Source of the DNA: Hyphomicrobium sp. ghe19
GTDB taxonomy: Bacteria > Pseudomonadota > Alphaproteobacteria > Rhizobiales > Hyphomicrobiaceae
Assembly: GCF_902712875.1 (NCBI RefSeq)
Contig: NZ_LR743509.1
Location: 3,920,001-3,984,000, forward strand
Length of the DNA stretch: 64,000 nt
Direction: 5' to 3'
Shown here: piece after piece, positions 17,256-28,376 of the stretch
Layout of the letters: every line of letters begins with the position of its first letter
Numbering within the stretch: the stretch's first letter is position 1
The notes under the pieces: model-generated
What the model was told of the DNA's origin: nothing
What the model saw: the letters and a program-made list of their open reading frames with translations, nothing else
The model's database searches: none
Made by a program: the position numbers and the translations under genes

Positions 17256-18299
17256 CTAGTGTTTCTTCTTCATTGACGTTTCTGCAATTATCGCTGCCGC
17301 AAGGCGGTCGAGGGGCAGCTGATTTTCAACGGCACCGACTTCGAATGCGACTTTCGGCATTCCATAGACGATGCAGCTGGATTCGTTTTGGCCGAATGTT
17401 TTCGCGCCGGCCTGACGCATGGCGAGCAGGCCCGCGGCGCCGTCTTTTCCCATGCCGGTTAGAATGACGCCGACCGCGTTCCCCTTGCAAGAGCGCGCCA
17501 CGGAGTTGAAGAGCACGTCCACCGACGGACAATGCCCGCTGACACGTTCACCAGCCTTCAAACGGCAACGAAGATCCGGCGTTATTTCGAGGTGGTGCGA
17601 TCCTCCCGGTGCGAGAAAGACGTTTCCCGGCAGTAGCTTTGCGCGGTCCGTCGCCTCCTGAACCTTCGGCGCGCAGAGCCTATCGAGACGGTCAGCAAAG
17701 CTGTGCGTGAACGTCGGCGGCATATGCTGAGTTATGACCGTCGGCGGACAATTCTCGGGAAATCCGGACAGCAGTTCCAGAAGAGCTTCAACGCCGCCTG
17801 TCGATGCGCCGATGGCAACGACGCGGCCGTCAGACACGTACGACGCATGTGTCGATTGGATGCCTCTTGCCTGCCGATGGCCCTCTTCTGTTCTGACCAG
17901 AGGCTTCACGCGGGCCGACGCTGCGATCTTGACCTTGTATGGCAGCTCTTCGAAGCTGTGTTCATTTCCCGGTCGCGGCTTTTCTATGCAGTCGATCGCG
18001 CCCATCTCGAGAGCCTGAAGGGTTTCCTCGGCACCCCGTTTCGTCAGGGTCGACACCATGATGACCGGCATGGGACGCAGCCGCATGATCTTTTCGAGAA
18101 ATTCCAGGCCGCTCATATTCGGCATCTCGACGTCGAGCGTGACGACATCGGGGTTGAGCGCCTTGATGGCCTGACGCGCCTGAAGCGGATCCTCGGCCTC
18201 GCCTACAACGACGATATCAGGATCCTTTGTCAGCGCCGAGGCGATCAGCCCGCGCATGGTGGACGAATCGTCGACCACCAGGACTTTGACTTTTTTCAT
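17256..18299 (-). CDS. cheB: Protein-glutamate methylesterase CheB
   Basis: Receptor demethylation (and deamidation) under CheA control. The 347-residue protein has an N-terminal receiver (Asp10/Asp11, phospho-Asp56 in TLDVEMP, Lys107 in EKPRP) and a C-terminal esterase with the catalytic triad Ser167 (GASTGG), His192 ([11 protein letters not shown]) and Asp286 (GMGKDGAAG). Length is typical. The ATG overlaps the cheR stop by 4 bases, so the two opposing adaptation enzymes are translated together. Confidence 0.97.
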   Translation of the reverse strand: MKKVKVLVVDDSSTMRGLIASALTKDPDIVVVGEAEDPLQARQAIKALNPDVVTLDVEMPNMSGLEFLEKIMRLRPMPVIMVSTLTKRGAEETLQALEMGAIDCIEKPRPGNEHSFEELPYKVKIAASARVKPLVRTEEGHRQARGIQSTHASYVSDGRVVAIGASTGGVEALLELLSGFPENCPPTVITQHMPPTFTHSFADRLDRLCAPKVQEATDRAKLLPGNVFLAPGGSHHLEITPDLRCRLKAGERVSGHCPSVDVLFNSVARSCKGNAVGVILTGMGKDGAAGLLAMRQAGAKTFGQNESSCIVYGMPKVAFEVGAVENQLPLDRLAAAIIAETSMKKKH

Positions 18300-19189
18300 G
18301 ATGGTTTACCGCCCCTCCTGCGATAGCTCGTGATGCCGTCGCTGGACAACAATGCGGCTGCGGGTCCGGACATGCGTTCGGAATGTCCAATGTAAAGCGC
18401 GCCATCATCGCGCAGCAGACGCGCCAAGCGGCTCCAAATCATGCTTTGCGTATCGCGGTCGAAATAAATGACGACGTTCCTGCAGAATATCGCGTCGAAC
18501 GGGCCTTGGAACGGCCAAGTCCCCATCAAATTGAGCTCACGAAACGAAACGAGAGAGCGTGCCTCGTCGGCGATTTGCAGCGTCGTGCCGCGGTTGTCAC
18601 TGGGCACAGGCTCGAACCATTTGGAGCGCAGATCAGGCGGTACATCACGCACCTCTTCCTTCTGATATTGCCCCTTCTTCCCATGCGCGACGACGTGAGG
18701 ATTGAGATCAGTTGCAAGGATGCGGACGTCGAGCGAGGCGGCATTGGGGATGACGGAGAGAACCGTCAGCGCCATGGAATATGGCTCCTGTCCGGTGGAG
18801 CACGCGGCCGACCAAAGCCTGACGCGATCCCCCCGGCGTGCGTTCTCAGCAAGAGGCTCGATGATCTTGGTGCGCAAATGCTCGAAGTGGTGAGACTCGC
18901 GGAAGAAGCGCGTCACATTCGTGGTCAGCGCAGCGATCATGCTGCCGCGCTCGTCTGCATCGGAACGTACCGTCGCGCAGTAATCCGTAAACGTCGCGAT
19001 CCCTCGCGCCCGCAAACGCTTCGCAAGCCGCGAATATACGAGGGTCGCCTTCGATTGAGGCAAGTCAATCCCGGCTTCCGCCTTCGCGATGTCTGCGATC
19101 TCGCGGAAATTCGCGGCCGAAAACGCGAACTCACCTGTTACGAAAGCTCCGGAATCGCTCGACGAAGACCTCTCCAATGCGGATGTCAT
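18296..19189 (-). CDS. cheR: Chemotaxis methyltransferase CheR
   Basis: SAM-dependent methylation of receptor glutamates; 297 residues. An N-terminal helical domain precedes the catalytic domain, which has the SAM loop [16 protein letters not shown], the ATDLNPH motif and CRNVVIYFD near the C-terminus. The frame is open to 19579, but ATG 19189 overlaps the cheW stop as ATGA and starts the homologous region; the upstream part is out-of-frame cheW. The receptor of this operon ends in a pentapeptide suited to CheR docking. Confidence 0.95.
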   Translation of the reverse strand: MTSALERSSSSDSGAFVTGEFAFSAANFREIADIAKAEAGIDLPQSKATLVYSRLAKRLRARGIATFTDYCATVRSDADERGSMIAALTTNVTRFFRESHHFEHLRTKIIEPLAENARRGDRVRLWSAACSTGQEPYSMALTVLSVIPNAASLDVRILATDLNPHVVAHGKKGQYQKEEVRDVPPDLRSKWFEPVPSDNRGTTLQIADEARSLVSFRELNLMGTWPFQGPFDAIFCRNVVIYFDRDTQSMIWSRLARLLRDDGALYIGHSERMSGPAAALLSSDGITSYRRRGGKPS

Positions 19190-19653
19190 GCGGCCGCCTT
19201 GGCGCTTATCGGCAGCACGCTTTCCAACGTGACGATGCTGATCATACGGCCTTCGACGGCATAGACGCCTTTGACAAAGGTTTTTGCCAGATCGGAGGCG
19301 ACGTCCGGTGTCGGCTGCATGGAAGCTTCGGACGTGGTCAGGATGTCCGAAACTGCATCCACCAGCAGGCCTACGACCTGCTGATAGACCTGCACGACGA
19401 TAATAACGCTTCTCGCTGTCGGCTCGGTGAGGCCGAGACCGAACCGCATGGCGAGATCGACGATCGGAAGAACGGCGCCGCGCAGGTTGATTACGCCACG
19501 TACGTAAGCGGGGGCGTGCGGCAACGGCGTTGCGGGCGTCCAACCGCGGATTTCGCGAACACCCATGATGTCGATGCAAAATTCCTGCGCTCCCACACGG
19601 AATGCGACGAATTCACGGTTCGCAGAGTTGGCTGACAAGCCGACGTCTTGCAT
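19186..19653 (-). CDS. cheW: Chemotaxis coupling protein CheW
   Basis: Scaffold linking receptors to CheA; a single CheW domain of 155 residues with the conserved blocks [33 protein letters not shown] and [18 protein letters not shown] on the minus strand lies 9 bases from ATG 19653 and only 3 bases from ATG 19659, so the inner start is preferred; the outer one overlaps the cheA stop (TAATG). Confidence 0.95.
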   Translation of the reverse strand: MQDVGLSANSANREFVAFRVGAQEFCIDIMGVREIRGWTPATPLPHAPAYVRGVINLRGAVLPIVDLAMRFGLGLTEPTARSVIIVVQVYQQVVGLLVDAVSDILTTSEASMQPTPDVASDLAKTFVKGVYAVEGRMISIVTLESVLPISAKAAA

Positions 19654-19658
19654 GATCA

Positions 19659-21830
19659 TTATCCTCCAGTTCCATAGTGTACGTCGCCGCCAAGCTGCTC
19701 TTCGAACGAGCCCGTGACCAAAGCGTCGACGTCGAGAATGAGTGCTACGCGGCCATCGCCGAGAATCGTGGCGGCCGCAATTCCGGCAACTGTGCCGTAG
19801 TTCGCTTCAAGACTTTTTATGACCACCTGGCGCTGATCCTGGATCGAGTCGACCAACAGAGCATTACGCGCGCCGCCGCCAGTCTCGACCAGTATCGCCA
19901 CACTGCGTTCCGGATCCGCCGGCGTGTCGCGGAAGCCCATCTGCGTGCCGACGTCAATGAGCGGTACGAAGGTATTGCGGATGGCCATGACCCGACCGTC
20001 TGCGCCGATGCCGTGAATCTCGCCCTTCTTCGGCTTCAACGTTTCGACAATCGCCGTCAACGGCACAACGAGCGTCTGACCTGCGACCGACACGGCCATA
20101 CCGTCGAGCACGGCAAGCGTCAGCGGCAAGCTCATCGAGAACGTCGAGCCCAGTCCCGGACGCGACGAGATCGATATGCGGCCGCCGAGGGCCAATATCG
20201 AGCGCTTGACGACGTCCATGCCTACGCCGCGGCCCGAGATGTTCGAGATGGTGGCGGCTGTCGAGAAGCCGGGCAGGAAAAGGAGATTGTCGATGTCGCT
20301 ATCGGAGAGCTGCGCGTCGGGCGAGATAAGGCCCTTCTTGATTGCGGATGCGCGGACCTTCGGCCGATTGATGCCGGCGCCATCATCCGAAATCTCGATG
20401 ACGATACGCCCCGAACGATGAGCCGCGCTCAAACGGACGTTCCCTTCGGGCGACTTCCCGGCCGCGATGCGCTCTTCCGGTGATTCGATACCGTGATCGA
20501 CCGCGTTGCGAATCATGTGCGTCAGCGGCTCTGCCAGACGCTCCACAACGGTTTTGTCGACCTCTGTCGCTTCACCGTCAGTTTTGAGGCGAACTTGCTT
20601 GCCCGTCGCGTCCGCCAGCTCGCGCACGATGCGCGACATGCGCTGAAAGAGAGGCTTCACAGGCTGAGCGCGGATCGCCATCACGCTTTCCTGAATCTCG
20701 CGCGTCAGCTGCTCGAGTTCTTCAAGGCCGATAATAACCGAAGAAGAACCAGCGAAATTCGCTTCGATCACGCGCTGAGACAGCATCGCCTGATTGATCA
20801 CAAGCTCGCCGACGAGATTGATCAGCCGGTCAACACGATCAAACTCGACGCGGATGGTCGTCTGCGTTTGCACGGCGACGGTCTTCGACGCCTCGGCCAT
20901 TTGTGTTGGCGCCGCCGACGTCTCGCTCGCGATCACTTCGGTCGGCGCGGGGCTAGGTTGCAGTGGTTCTTCTGCATTCGCTTCGGTGGCGGCCTCTTGG
21001 GGTTCTGCCACAGATGCGCCACCGAGTGCCTGCGCCAACAGCGCAGCAATCGCTGCGTCCGAAACTTCGGGCTGACCATCGGTTTCGATGCGGATGTCGG
21101 CTTCTCCGTCGACGAATTCGAACACTTCGCGAACGGCCTCGATCGGCGCCTCAGATGAGAGCTTTACGTTCCACGAGAGATATGCGCCGTTGGGATCGAT
21201 CGCATCGAGACCGGGCACTTCGGAAATATCGCAGCCGACTTGTGCATTACCCAAGCGAGAAAGCTCTCGGATGACCAAAACGGCTTCGTTGCCGTTGGCG
21301 TAGAGCTCCGGGCGAGGCGCAAAGCCGACACGATATTCATGCACGGGCGCAACGGGCGCTTCGGGTGCCATATCGGGAAGACCGAAATCTAAGACCATCG
21401 GCTGGAAGTCGATGGCTTCCTCGACTTCTTCCTCGCCTTCGACGGTCGTGAGCGCCTTGACGTCTGCGGCGACCGCCGCGTAGCTCGACTCGTCGATTTC
21501 CGTACCGTCACGAGATGCTGCCACTAGATCGGCTAGTACGTCGGCGGCGCGAAGCATCGCTTTCATCACGTCGGCCGACGGGTGAAGCTTGCCGCTTCGA
21601 ACGTAATCCAGCGCCGTCTCGAACGTATGTGCGAATTGCACGAGCGCCGTCAGCTTAAACGCGCCCGCGCCTCCTTTAATCGAATGCACCGCGCGGAAGA
21701 CGGCATTGACCGTTTCAGAATCGGCGTTGCCTTCGTCCATCGCAAGCAGGCCGAGTTCCATTTCCGAGAGCTGCTCTTCGCACTCCTGGAAGAACGTCTG
21801 GCGGATTGCGGCCATCGTATCGACGGTCAT
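19659..21830 (-). CDS. cheA: Chemotaxis histidine kinase CheA
   Basis: Central autokinase phosphorylating CheY1, CheY2 and CheB. The 723-residue protein has P1 Hpt (His49 in [10 protein letters not shown]), an acidic linker with a P2-like region, P3 dimerisation, P4 ATPase (N box [14 protein letters not shown]1 [10 protein letters not shown]2 GRGVGMDVV) and a C-terminal P5 CheW-like domain. All catalytic boxes look intact. It lies between cheY1 and cheW, with 23 bases to cheY1 and an overlap to cheW. Confidence 0.97.
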   Translation of the reverse strand: MTVDTMAAIRQTFFQECEEQLSEMELGLLAMDEGNADSETVNAVFRAVHSIKGGAGAFKLTALVQFAHTFETALDYVRSGKLHPSADVMKAMLRAADVLADLVAASRDGTEIDESSYAAVAADVKALTTVEGEEEVEEAIDFQPMVLDFGLPDMAPEAPVAPVHEYRVGFAPRPELYANGNEAVLVIRELSRLGNAQVGCDISEVPGLDAIDPNGAYLSWNVKLSSEAPIEAVREVFEFVDGEADIRIETDGQPEVSDAAIAALLAQALGGASVAEPQEAATEANAEEPLQPSPAPTEVIASETSAAPTQMAEASKTVAVQTQTTIRVEFDRVDRLINLVGELVINQAMLSQRVIEANFAGSSSVIIGLEELEQLTREIQESVMAIRAQPVKPLFQRMSRIVRELADATGKQVRLKTDGEATEVDKTVVERLAEPLTHMIRNAVDHGIESPEERIAAGKSPEGNVRLSAAHRSGRIVIEISDDGAGINRPKVRASAIKKGLISPDAQLSDSDIDNLLFLPGFSTAATISNISGRGVGMDVVKRSILALGGRISISSRPGLGSTFSMSLPLTLAVLDGMAVSVAGQTLVVPLTAIVETLKPKKGEIHGIGADGRVMAIRNTFVPLIDVGTQMGFRDTPADPERSVAILVETGGGARNALLVDSIQDQRQVVIKSLEANYGTVAGIAAATILGDGRVALILDVDALVTGSFEEQLGGDVHYGTGG

Positions 21831-21853
21831 CGTTTATGCTCTTTTTTTTCGGT

Positions 21854-22219
21854 TTAGGCAGCGACGCGGCGGATGGCGGCGATAAGCTTCGTCGGTTCGA
21901 ACGGCTTCACGATCCAGCCCGTCGCACCAGCTTCCTTCGCGCGCGTTTTCTTCGCGGCATCGCTCTCGGTGGTGAGAACAAGAATCGGTACCCTGCGGAA
22001 GCGGCTGTCTTTCCGCACGGCCTCGATAAGTCCGAAGCCATCCATCTTCGGCATGTTGATGTCGGTTACGATAACGTCCGGCATGGATGTCTGAAGCACC
22101 TCCAGACCATGTACGCCGTCAACCGCTTGCACAACATTGAAGCCCGCTTCTGCTAGTGCCATTTTCAGCATGTCGCGCATCGTCCGGGAATCGTCGACGG
22201 TTAGTATCGTCTGCGTCAT
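21854..22219 (-). CDS. cheY1: Response regulator CheY1 (probable phosphate sink)
   Basis: Single receiver domain, 121 residues, with Asp9/Asp10, phosphoacceptor Asp53 (TDINMPKMDG), Thr84 and Lys105 (IVKPF). In S. meliloti the CheY encoded directly upstream of cheA drains phosphate from CheY2 through CheA, replacing CheZ; the same role is expected here from gene order. The ATG overlaps the stop of the STAS gene (ATGA). Confidence 0.93.
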   Translation of the reverse strand: MTQTILTVDDSRTMRDMLKMALAEAGFNVVQAVDGVHGLEVLQTSMPDVIVTDINMPKMDGFGLIEAVRKDSRFRRVPILVLTTESDAAKKTRAKEAGATGWIVKPFEPTKLIAAIRRVAA

Positions 22220-22638
22220 GGGGAAAATCCTTCGAGAAGAAATTGGTCGCCTGACAATCCAACTAGCGCGATCGTGTCGAGAAGGGCGGAGCTAGGATTT
22301 GTCACCGCGTAGCTCTGACCATCAGCGCGCCAGGTGTGTGCAGCAGCTATCAAAACCTGCAACGTCTGCACGCCGACCCGGCTCACCTGACCCGCATCAA
22401 CGACCAGCGGAGCGCCACGACGGGCGACCAGCAGATCCTTGATGGCGGCAGCCGATGAAGAGTCGCACGAATCCGGAAGGACGAGTTTGGCGTCTTCAAC
22501 AGGACTTGGCATTTCGGCGGCCGCTTCCGTAAATGGCGTGGCCTCCTCACTATCCTTGCGGGGCGACTTTGCAGTCTTACGCGGCACGCTCTTCGTACGG
22601 GGACCGTTGGCGCCCACTTTCGCTTTAGCGCGCGCCAT
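22216..22638 (-). CDS. STAS-domain protein, positional CheS/CheX counterpart
   Basis: A 140-residue protein. Residues 1-45 are Lys/Arg/Ser-rich and likely disordered; residues 50-138 form a STAS fold (LVLPDSCDSSSAAAIKDLL, PLVVDAGQVSRVGVQTLQVL, LLDTIALVGL). It lies between the receptor and cheY1, where S. meliloti has the gene whose product CheS binds CheA and speeds CheY1 dephosphorylation. A matching role is inferred from place only. The loop serine usually phosphorylated in SpoIIAA is followed by a valine-glycine pair here (SRVGV). ATG overlaps the receptor stop (TAATG). Confidence 0.75.
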   Translation of the reverse strand: MARAKAKVGANGPRTKSVPRKTAKSPRKDSEEATPFTEAAAEMPSPVEDAKLVLPDSCDSSSAAAIKDLLVARRGAPLVVDAGQVSRVGVQTLQVLIAAAHTWRADGQSYAVTNPSSALLDTIALVGLSGDQFLLEGFSP

Positions 22639-24968
22639 TAAAATTCCTCCCAGCCGGCGTCAGAGGAGGCCACATTGCGCCGGCCCATGCCGCCGCCAGC
22701 GGCAACCTTCGACTTTGCCGGCGCGCGCTGCGGCCGGGGAGCCGACTTCGGCTGTTCGCGCCGTGTGGACATTTCGATGACCGTATCGTCGCCTGTGTTG
22801 AAGCGGCTGACGAGGCGGACGAGTTCTTCGGTCTGTTGAGCGAGCGTTTGCGTTGCAGCCGTTGCTTCCTCGACCATCGCGGCGTTCTGCTGCGTGACCT
22901 GATCCATCTCGTTGACGGCCGTGTTGACCTGCTCAAGTCCGTGCGCCTGTTCGTTGGCGCTGGTCGCGATGTCGGTGACGATGGTGTTGATTTCCGCGAC
23001 CTGGGTCACGATACGAGTCAACGCCAAGCCGGTCTCGCCGACGAGCTGCACACCCTGGGCGACCTGTCCGGTCGAAGCAGAAATGAGACCTTTGATCTCC
23101 TTTGCCGCCTCGGCAGAACGCTGCGCCAGTGCTCGCACTTCCGATGCCACGACTGCGAAGCCTCGGCCAGCGTCGCCTGCGCGAGCGGCTTCGACGCCGG
23201 CATTCAACGCGAGAAGGTTCGTCTGGAACGCAATCTCGTCAATGACGCCGATGATCTGGCTGATCTGCTTCGACGAACTCTCGATGCCGTTCATTGCCGA
23301 AATCGCTTTGCGAACGATCTCGCCGCTCTTCTCGGCGTCTGCCTTGGCAACTGAAACCGTTTCGCGGGCATGGGTCGCGCCACGAGCCGTCTTGTTGACG
23401 GTATCCGTGATCTCCTTAACGGCAGCTGCCGTCTGCTCAAGACTTGCGGCCTGGTTTTCCGTGCGCCGCGAAAGATCGTCGGAGGCTTGCGAAATCTCCT
23501 CGGTGCCCAGCTTGATGCTGGCGGCACCTTTTTTCACGAGCTCGATCGTGCTTCTCAGCTGCGAAGCCGCAGAATTGAAGTCCGTCTTGAGCTTCAAGAA
23601 CTCCGGAGCGATTTCAGCGTATACCGAGGTCTCGAGGTTTCCTTGCGCGAGTTCCGACAGAGAGGTTCCGAGCGACTGGACGACGACATTGATCTGGCCC
23701 TCGGCCTCGATCTTCGCGGCCTGCGCGGCATCGAGCTGACCCATCATCAGGTTCATCTGGCTGATGATAGCTTCGTACTCCGGGATGACCTTCTCGGTAA
23801 TCCGATGCGTGAAGTCGCCGCTCGCTATCCGTTCGGCCGCGCCGGTGAACGCGTCCATGAAGCGCTCGTGCTCCTTCGCATAGTGCTCGCTCTGCTCCTG
23901 CTGCTGTTTGGCAGCATCGACGGCGGCGTCGGTCATCGCCTTATTTTCGATGACGGCTTCCTTGAAGCGCGCGAGCGCACTCGCGATCATGCCGTTTTCG
24001 TTGCTGTCAGAGAGATACGGGACTTCGACGCTCAAGTCCTTATGGCTGATTTGGTCCATCGCGCGGACGAGGCTCGTGAGCCGCAGCGAAATGCCCTTTG
24101 CGATGAGACCGACCAAGACAACAGCAGCGACGGTCGCAGCGATCAACAGCGCAAGCGTCCGGTATAGAGAGGATCGTGCAGCATCCGCATGATCTCTTGC
24201 GAGTCGGTCGAAGAGATCGCTGATTTGGCCAGCCGACGTGGCGACGAGGTTATTGGCGTCGCTCACTGATGCGATAACGTCGCTGCCAATCGCCGCTCGC
24301 CGATAGTCAGCCGCTTTGATCTTCGCAGCAATTTGATCGAGCGTCGTGAGAAGCCTCATGTTCGTGTCGCCGAGCGCGCTCTTCGATTCGCCGGAGACAT
24401 CCTCGCTCATAAGCTTATTCAGCGAGCTCCGGAATTTCTCCGTCGTTCGTCTTAATACGGCGTAATTGATCGCAAGCTTGACCTGGTCGTCCGCGGGGCC
24501 TGCGGTATCAAGCGTGGATTTGAGATCGATGAGCGCCTGCTTCACTCCAGACAAGCGCTGCACAATCAAATCCTGCGCGTGGAAAGTGGCGGCCGACGCA
24601 TCGGCGGCCAGACCCGATGAACTCGCTATCTGATCCAAAAGCTCGACGCCGAGACGTACTCGCTCGTCCGTCGACCGGGCATTCTCGAAGGCGTTTACGC
24701 TCGGCTGAACGCCGAGGCTTTGTGAAATGTTAGAGAGCTTGGCGAGTTCGCCGTCGCCCGACCTTGCCATTTCATCGGCGGCCATCTTGGTCCAGACGGC
24801 GGATGCCAATCGGCCTCCATCGATTTCGCGATCAAGCTTGCTTATCTGCTGGAGCTGGTGATCCGCATAGATATACAGCTGGATCAGCGAAGGAATTAAG
24901 AACACCGCAGATATCAGGGCAAGCCGGCGCGGCATCGACCATTTACTATTGATATATCCTATGACCAT
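22638..24968 (-). CDS. mcp: Methyl-accepting chemotaxis protein with CheR-docking C-terminus
   Basis: Transmembrane chemoreceptor, 776 residues, first gene of the che operon. TM1 is about 14-36, the helical periplasmic sensor domain about 37-270, TM2 about 271-292, then HAMP ([19 protein letters not shown]), a second HAMP-like/linker region, adaptation helices, and the hairpin tip [22 protein letters not shown] with the hypervariable Gly hinge [13 protein letters not shown]. The last five residues GWEEF match the xWxxF motif that tethers CheR/CheB in high-abundance receptors. The ligand is unknown. It replaces the soluble receptor found at this place in some rhizobia. Confidence 0.94.
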   Translation of the reverse strand: MVIGYINSKWSMPRRLALISAVFLIPSLIQLYIYADHQLQQISKLDREIDGGRLASAVWTKMAADEMARSGDGELAKLSNISQSLGVQPSVNAFENARSTDERVRLGVELLDQIASSSGLAADASAATFHAQDLIVQRLSGVKQALIDLKSTLDTAGPADDQVKLAINYAVLRRTTEKFRSSLNKLMSEDVSGESKSALGDTNMRLLTTLDQIAAKIKAADYRRAAIGSDVIASVSDANNLVATSAGQISDLFDRLARDHADAARSSLYRTLALLIAATVAAVVLVGLIAKGISLRLTSLVRAMDQISHKDLSVEVPYLSDSNENGMIASALARFKEAVIENKAMTDAAVDAAKQQQEQSEHYAKEHERFMDAFTGAAERIASGDFTHRITEKVIPEYEAIISQMNLMMGQLDAAQAAKIEAEGQINVVVQSLGTSLSELAQGNLETSVYAEIAPEFLKLKTDFNSAASQLRSTIELVKKGAASIKLGTEEISQASDDLSRRTENQAASLEQTAAAVKEITDTVNKTARGATHARETVSVAKADAEKSGEIVRKAISAMNGIESSSKQISQIIGVIDEIAFQTNLLALNAGVEAARAGDAGRGFAVVASEVRALAQRSAEAAKEIKGLISASTGQVAQGVQLVGETGLALTRIVTQVAEINTIVTDIATSANEQAHGLEQVNTAVNEMDQVTQQNAAMVEEATAATQTLAQQTEELVRLVSRFNTGDDTVIEMSTRREQPKSAPRPQRAPAKSKVAAGGGMGRRNVASSDAGWEEF

Positions 24969-25490
24969 AGCTGAACCTGTTTCCTCGGAGCGTTGATCTT
25001 GTTTCTAGCGCTTATTGTGCGGTGCGATTCGGCCTCGGAGCAGGCGTTCGCAATGCTGTTGATGAATTTGGGTTGCAGAGACTCTCAAAAATCGGGGAGC
25101 TGACGCGAGCAATCGCCCCGAAAGCAGCGTAGGCTGCGTCGGTGGAAATGATCGGCGATCGTTGAATCTTTCGCGACAGACGAAAGAAGCGGCCGCGAAT
25201 TATCGTGCCCCATCGGTAGTTCCTGCTTTTTCTAAAAGCCTGGAACATGTCGGATCTTGTTGCCGACTCAGCTGCGCGGCGTCATGCCTATGATTTACTA
25301 ATCAAGCAGCTGTGCACAAGAATTAGTCCGAAAAACTATCGAATTGGTTTACGAAACGAACGCCGTTACGTTTTTATTTGAAACGATGCTGCATCCATTA
25401 TTAAAAAGCGCGCAACTCGTTTTCCGCGTGATTCAGACGTTAATTTCTATTCATCATTGAGAGACGGCGGAATTTTGCGACGCAATTCGG
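24969..25490. other. Intergenic region upstream of the che operon
   Basis: About 520 bases, more AT-rich than the flanking genes, between the receptor start and the stop of a PilZ gene. It should contain the che operon promoter. A 78-codon frame on the minus strand (25012-25248) has no ribosome binding site or family features and is not accepted. No strong hairpin or repeat was found. Confidence 0.4.
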
Positions 25491-25835
25491 CTATTTTCTC
25501 ACCCACGAAAGGCGCCGCGGGGGCTTTATATAGCTCAGACCGGCTATCGCATCATCAACGCGAATGAGCCTGCATTTCACGATTAAATCGTCTCCTGGGA
25601 TCTCTAAATAGAATTCGCCAATCAGGCGCTCAGGCTCGGGGAGCTTAATTTTTGCTCCTCCGTCCGACAAATCCAGGACTGTTCCGGAAAGCCTTTGCCC
25701 ATCGTCAAGTTCGATAACGGCGGCTTTAAAGACCGGCCGCCGGCCAAATTTGCGCTGATCTCGCGGACGTTCTATTGCCAAAGTTCTTCTCGGTATTTCT
25801 AATCTGTTAATTACCCTGCTCCAACAGCCGTACAT
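25491..25835 (-). CDS. PilZ-domain c-di-GMP-binding protein
   Basis: Small single PilZ domain, up to 114 residues. The c-di-GMP binding signature is present: QRKFGRRP (RxxxR type arm) followed by the strand motif DLSDGGAKI (DxSxxG). Such proteins transduce c-di-GMP to motors or polysaccharide enzymes. The start is uncertain: ATG 25835 lacks a good ribosome binding site, and a TTG at about residue 19 with GAGAAG upstream would give a protein starting right before the PilZ arm. It neighbours the che operon on the same strand but 520 bases away. Confidence 0.75.
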   Translation of the reverse strand: MYGCWSRVINRLEIPRRTLAIERPRDQRKFGRRPVFKAAVIELDDGQRLSGTVLDLSDGGAKIKLPEPERLIGEFYLEIPGDDLIVKCRLIRVDDAIAGLSYIKPPRRLSWVRK

Positions 25836-26172
25836 CAGTGTGGGAAAACAAACCCGTAATAAGGTGGGTATAATTGTGCGGTTCCTGATCTCAGCCGGCG
25901 GATTCCGCGAGTGCCCTACACATAATTCATCCGTTGGCGGATGGTGTCAGCTCTACACGATTCGCCGACTGATCGAGCTAATCTCGCCTTAATACATTAC
26001 GTTTAATTGTTGGAATGGTGGGCCGTTACCGACGCCAGGCGGGGACGGAGTCATGGTGCGAACCTAGATTGCCAAAGAAGGTTTAGAATACGGAATTGCC
26101 GTTAAGGGCTGCCTCTCGGTCGAGGGCTATCCGAAGGGATCAAACGACCGGCCATAAAAGCGGGGCGGAACA
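25836..26172. other. Divergent intergenic region between PilZ and GGDEF-EAL genes
   Basis: About 340 bases between divergent genes; AT-rich at the PilZ side. No gene or strong hairpin was seen. Promoters for both c-di-GMP genes are expected here. The ribosome binding site GGGGCGGA precedes ATG 26173. Confidence 0.4.
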
Positions 26173-28320
26173 ATGCGAGGCTCATCGGTTAAAGGCGCCA
26201 TGGCTTTCAATCTCGACGGATTTGCCTATAGTGCGCCAGTCGCAAAAAAGGGTCGCAAAAAGGATGCGACCAGTCCGTATGTCAGCACCAGCTCGGACGC
26301 TAAGGCCTTCGTGTCCGCCCTTGATCAGGTGGGTATCGTTTCTATCACGGATCCTGAGGGCCGCATCGTTCATGCGAACAGCGAATTCTTGCGCATCAGC
26401 GGCTACGGCATTGGTGAAGTCACCGGCAAAGACCATTCGATCCTGAATTCCGGGTACCACCCGAAGAAATTCTGGGATGATGCCTATGGAAAACTTCGCA
26501 AAGGTGAGACATGGCGCGCCCCCGTGAAAAATCGGGCGAAAGACGGATCGTTTTATTGGGTCGATTCGATCATCGTTCCGCTCAAGGGCAGGGATCGCCA
26601 GAGCAAGGGCTTCCTGTCGTTTCAGATCGACATCACGACTGCCGTCACTCTTCACATGGCGCTCCAGGACCGCAACGCCCTGCTGCAGGCCGTAGTGGAC
26701 AGCTTCCCCGGCGGCCTCACGGTCTTCGACCGCGACCTTCGCCTAATTCTCTGCAACAGAAAGCAGCGGGAGTTGCTCGAATATCCCGATTCTCTCTTCG
26801 AGAACTCTCCTCCAACGCTCGAGGAGCTTTACCGCTTCAACGCCAATCGCGGAGAATACGGGCCGGGGGATGCAGAAGAACAGGTGCTCACCCGTCTCGA
26901 ACGCGCGCGCAAGGGCGAGACACATATCTTCGAGCGGCAACGGCCCAACGGAACCTACCTCGAGATTCGCGGCACGGCATTACCCGGCGGCGGATTCGTG
27001 ACTGCCCACCTCGATGTGACAGAGCGGAAGCGGTATCAGGAAACCATCGGGCGGCTTGCGCACCAAGATGTTCTGACGGGCCTACCAAACCGTGCCCTTT
27101 TTCAGGAACGCATTCGAGTCGGTCTAAAGCAGGTACAGAACGGCTCGTCCTTGGCGCTTCATTGTCTGGACCTCGATCGGTTCAAGTCCGTAAACGACAC
27201 GCTTGGTCATCCTGTCGGAGATTCTCTGTTGATCGCCGTGGCCGAAAGGCTTCGAGCCGAGATCAGAGAAACCGATACCGTAGCCAGGCTCGGCGGCGAT
27301 GAATTCGCAATCATTCAAATGGCCCCTCGATCCATCGAGGAAATCGAGGCTCTTGCAAAGCGGATCATCGGCGCCTTCGCCGAGCCATTCGTTCTCGAAG
27401 AGAATACGGTATCAATCGGAACAAGCATCGGGATCGCCGTTGCTCCGTCAGACGGCATCGAAGTCGGCCAGCTGATGATGAATGCGGACATGGCTCTTTA
27501 CCGGACCAAATCGCTCGGCAGAGGCACGTTCGGTTTCTACGAACACTCAATGCATGAGCGGTTGCAGACGCGGCACCAAATCATCATGGGGCTGCGCGAG
27601 GCCATCGCGAACAGCAAATTCGAGCTTCACTATCAGCCGATCGTGAATGTCAAAACGCGCAAGATCGTGGGCTGCGAAGCATTGATACGCTGGTCGCATC
27701 CGGTGAGGGGGCTCATTCCGGCCTCCGAATTCATTCCGATCGCCGAAGAATGCGGGTTGATCGGTCAGATCGGCGATTGGGTGCTGAAAACGGCATGCGC
27801 CGAGGCGAGCCTCTGGCCTGACGACATCTGGGTCGCGGTCAATATTTCCCCTGCTCAATTCCGCGGTCAGGATCTCGTAGAAAAGGTTACGAACGCATGC
27901 AGAGGGCTTCCTCTCTCGCGGCTCATCCTCGAGATTACAGAGACGCTCCTCATGAAAGATCGGGACGTTGCGTCGGACACGCTCGAGCGTCTGCGCAAAA
28001 TGGGTGTCCGATTTGCCATCGATGATTTCGGGACGGGCTTCTCTTCACTCAGCTATCTGCAGAGCTTTCCGTTCGATAAAATCAAAATCGATCGCTCGTT
28101 CGTCTCTGCCGTCGCGAACATCAAGCGCTCGGCAACGCTGCGGCGATCCATCATCCAGCTCGGCTACAATCTCGGCATGACCAGCGTCGGCGAAGGCGTC
28201 GAAACCGAACAACAGCTCGATCGTTTGCGCGCGGAAGGGTGCGTAGAGGCGCAAGGCTTTCTCTTTTCCCGGGCGGTGCCCGCTGCAAAGCTTCGGACGC
28301 TGTTCTCCAAACCTCTCTGA
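26173..28320 (+). CDS. PAS-GGDEF-EAL c-di-GMP turnover protein
   Basis: Cytoplasmic bifunctional-type c-di-GMP enzyme, 715 residues. A PAS domain lies at about 45-160 (VGIVSITDPEGRIVHANSEFLRISGY), a second PAS-like segment at about 170-285, GGDEF at 374-378 with an upstream RxxD inhibitory site (RETD), and EAL at 502-504 (CEALIRW) with the later DDFGTG and EITE motifs. Both active sites look intact, so either synthesis or hydrolysis is possible; PAS probably senses redox, light or a small ligand. No membrane segments. It lies in a block of four c-di-GMP genes between the che and flg operons, suggesting control of motility. Confidence 0.93.
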   Translation: MRGSSVKGAMAFNLDGFAYSAPVAKKGRKKDATSPYVSTSSDAKAFVSALDQVGIVSITDPEGRIVHANSEFLRISGYGIGEVTGKDHSILNSGYHPKKFWDDAYGKLRKGETWRAPVKNRAKDGSFYWVDSIIVPLKGRDRQSKGFLSFQIDITTAVTLHMALQDRNALLQAVVDSFPGGLTVFDRDLRLILCNRKQRELLEYPDSLFENSPPTLEELYRFNANRGEYGPGDAEEQVLTRLERARKGETHIFERQRPNGTYLEIRGTALPGGGFVTAHLDVTERKRYQETIGRLAHQDVLTGLPNRALFQERIRVGLKQVQNGSSLALHCLDLDRFKSVNDTLGHPVGDSLLIAVAERLRAEIRETDTVARLGGDEFAIIQMAPRSIEEIEALAKRIIGAFAEPFVLEENTVSIGTSIGIAVAPSDGIEVGQLMMNADMALYRTKSLGRGTFGFYEHSMHERLQTRHQIIMGLREAIANSKFELHYQPIVNVKTRKIVGCEALIRWSHPVRGLIPASEFIPIAEECGLIGQIGDWVLKTACAEASLWPDDIWVAVNISPAQFRGQDLVEKVTNACRGLPLSRLILEITETLLMKDRDVASDTLERLRKMGVRFAIDDFGTGFSSLSYLQSFPFDKIKIDRSFVSAVANIKRSATLRRSIIQLGYNLGMTSVGEGVETEQQLDRLRAEGCVEAQGFLFSRAVPAAKLRTLFSKPL

Positions 28321-28376
28321 AGACCTCTGTGCTCTATGCGTCCAACCACTTCGATATCAACCGAGAGAACTGACCT

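Noticed and set aside
19190..19579. N-terminal extension of cheR
   Set aside because: It is out-of-frame cheW sequence with Arg-rich composition; the ATGA overlap marks the true start.
25012..25248. 78-codon minus-strand frame upstream of the che operon
   Set aside because: No ribosome binding site, composition unlike real genes here, and no recognisable domain.
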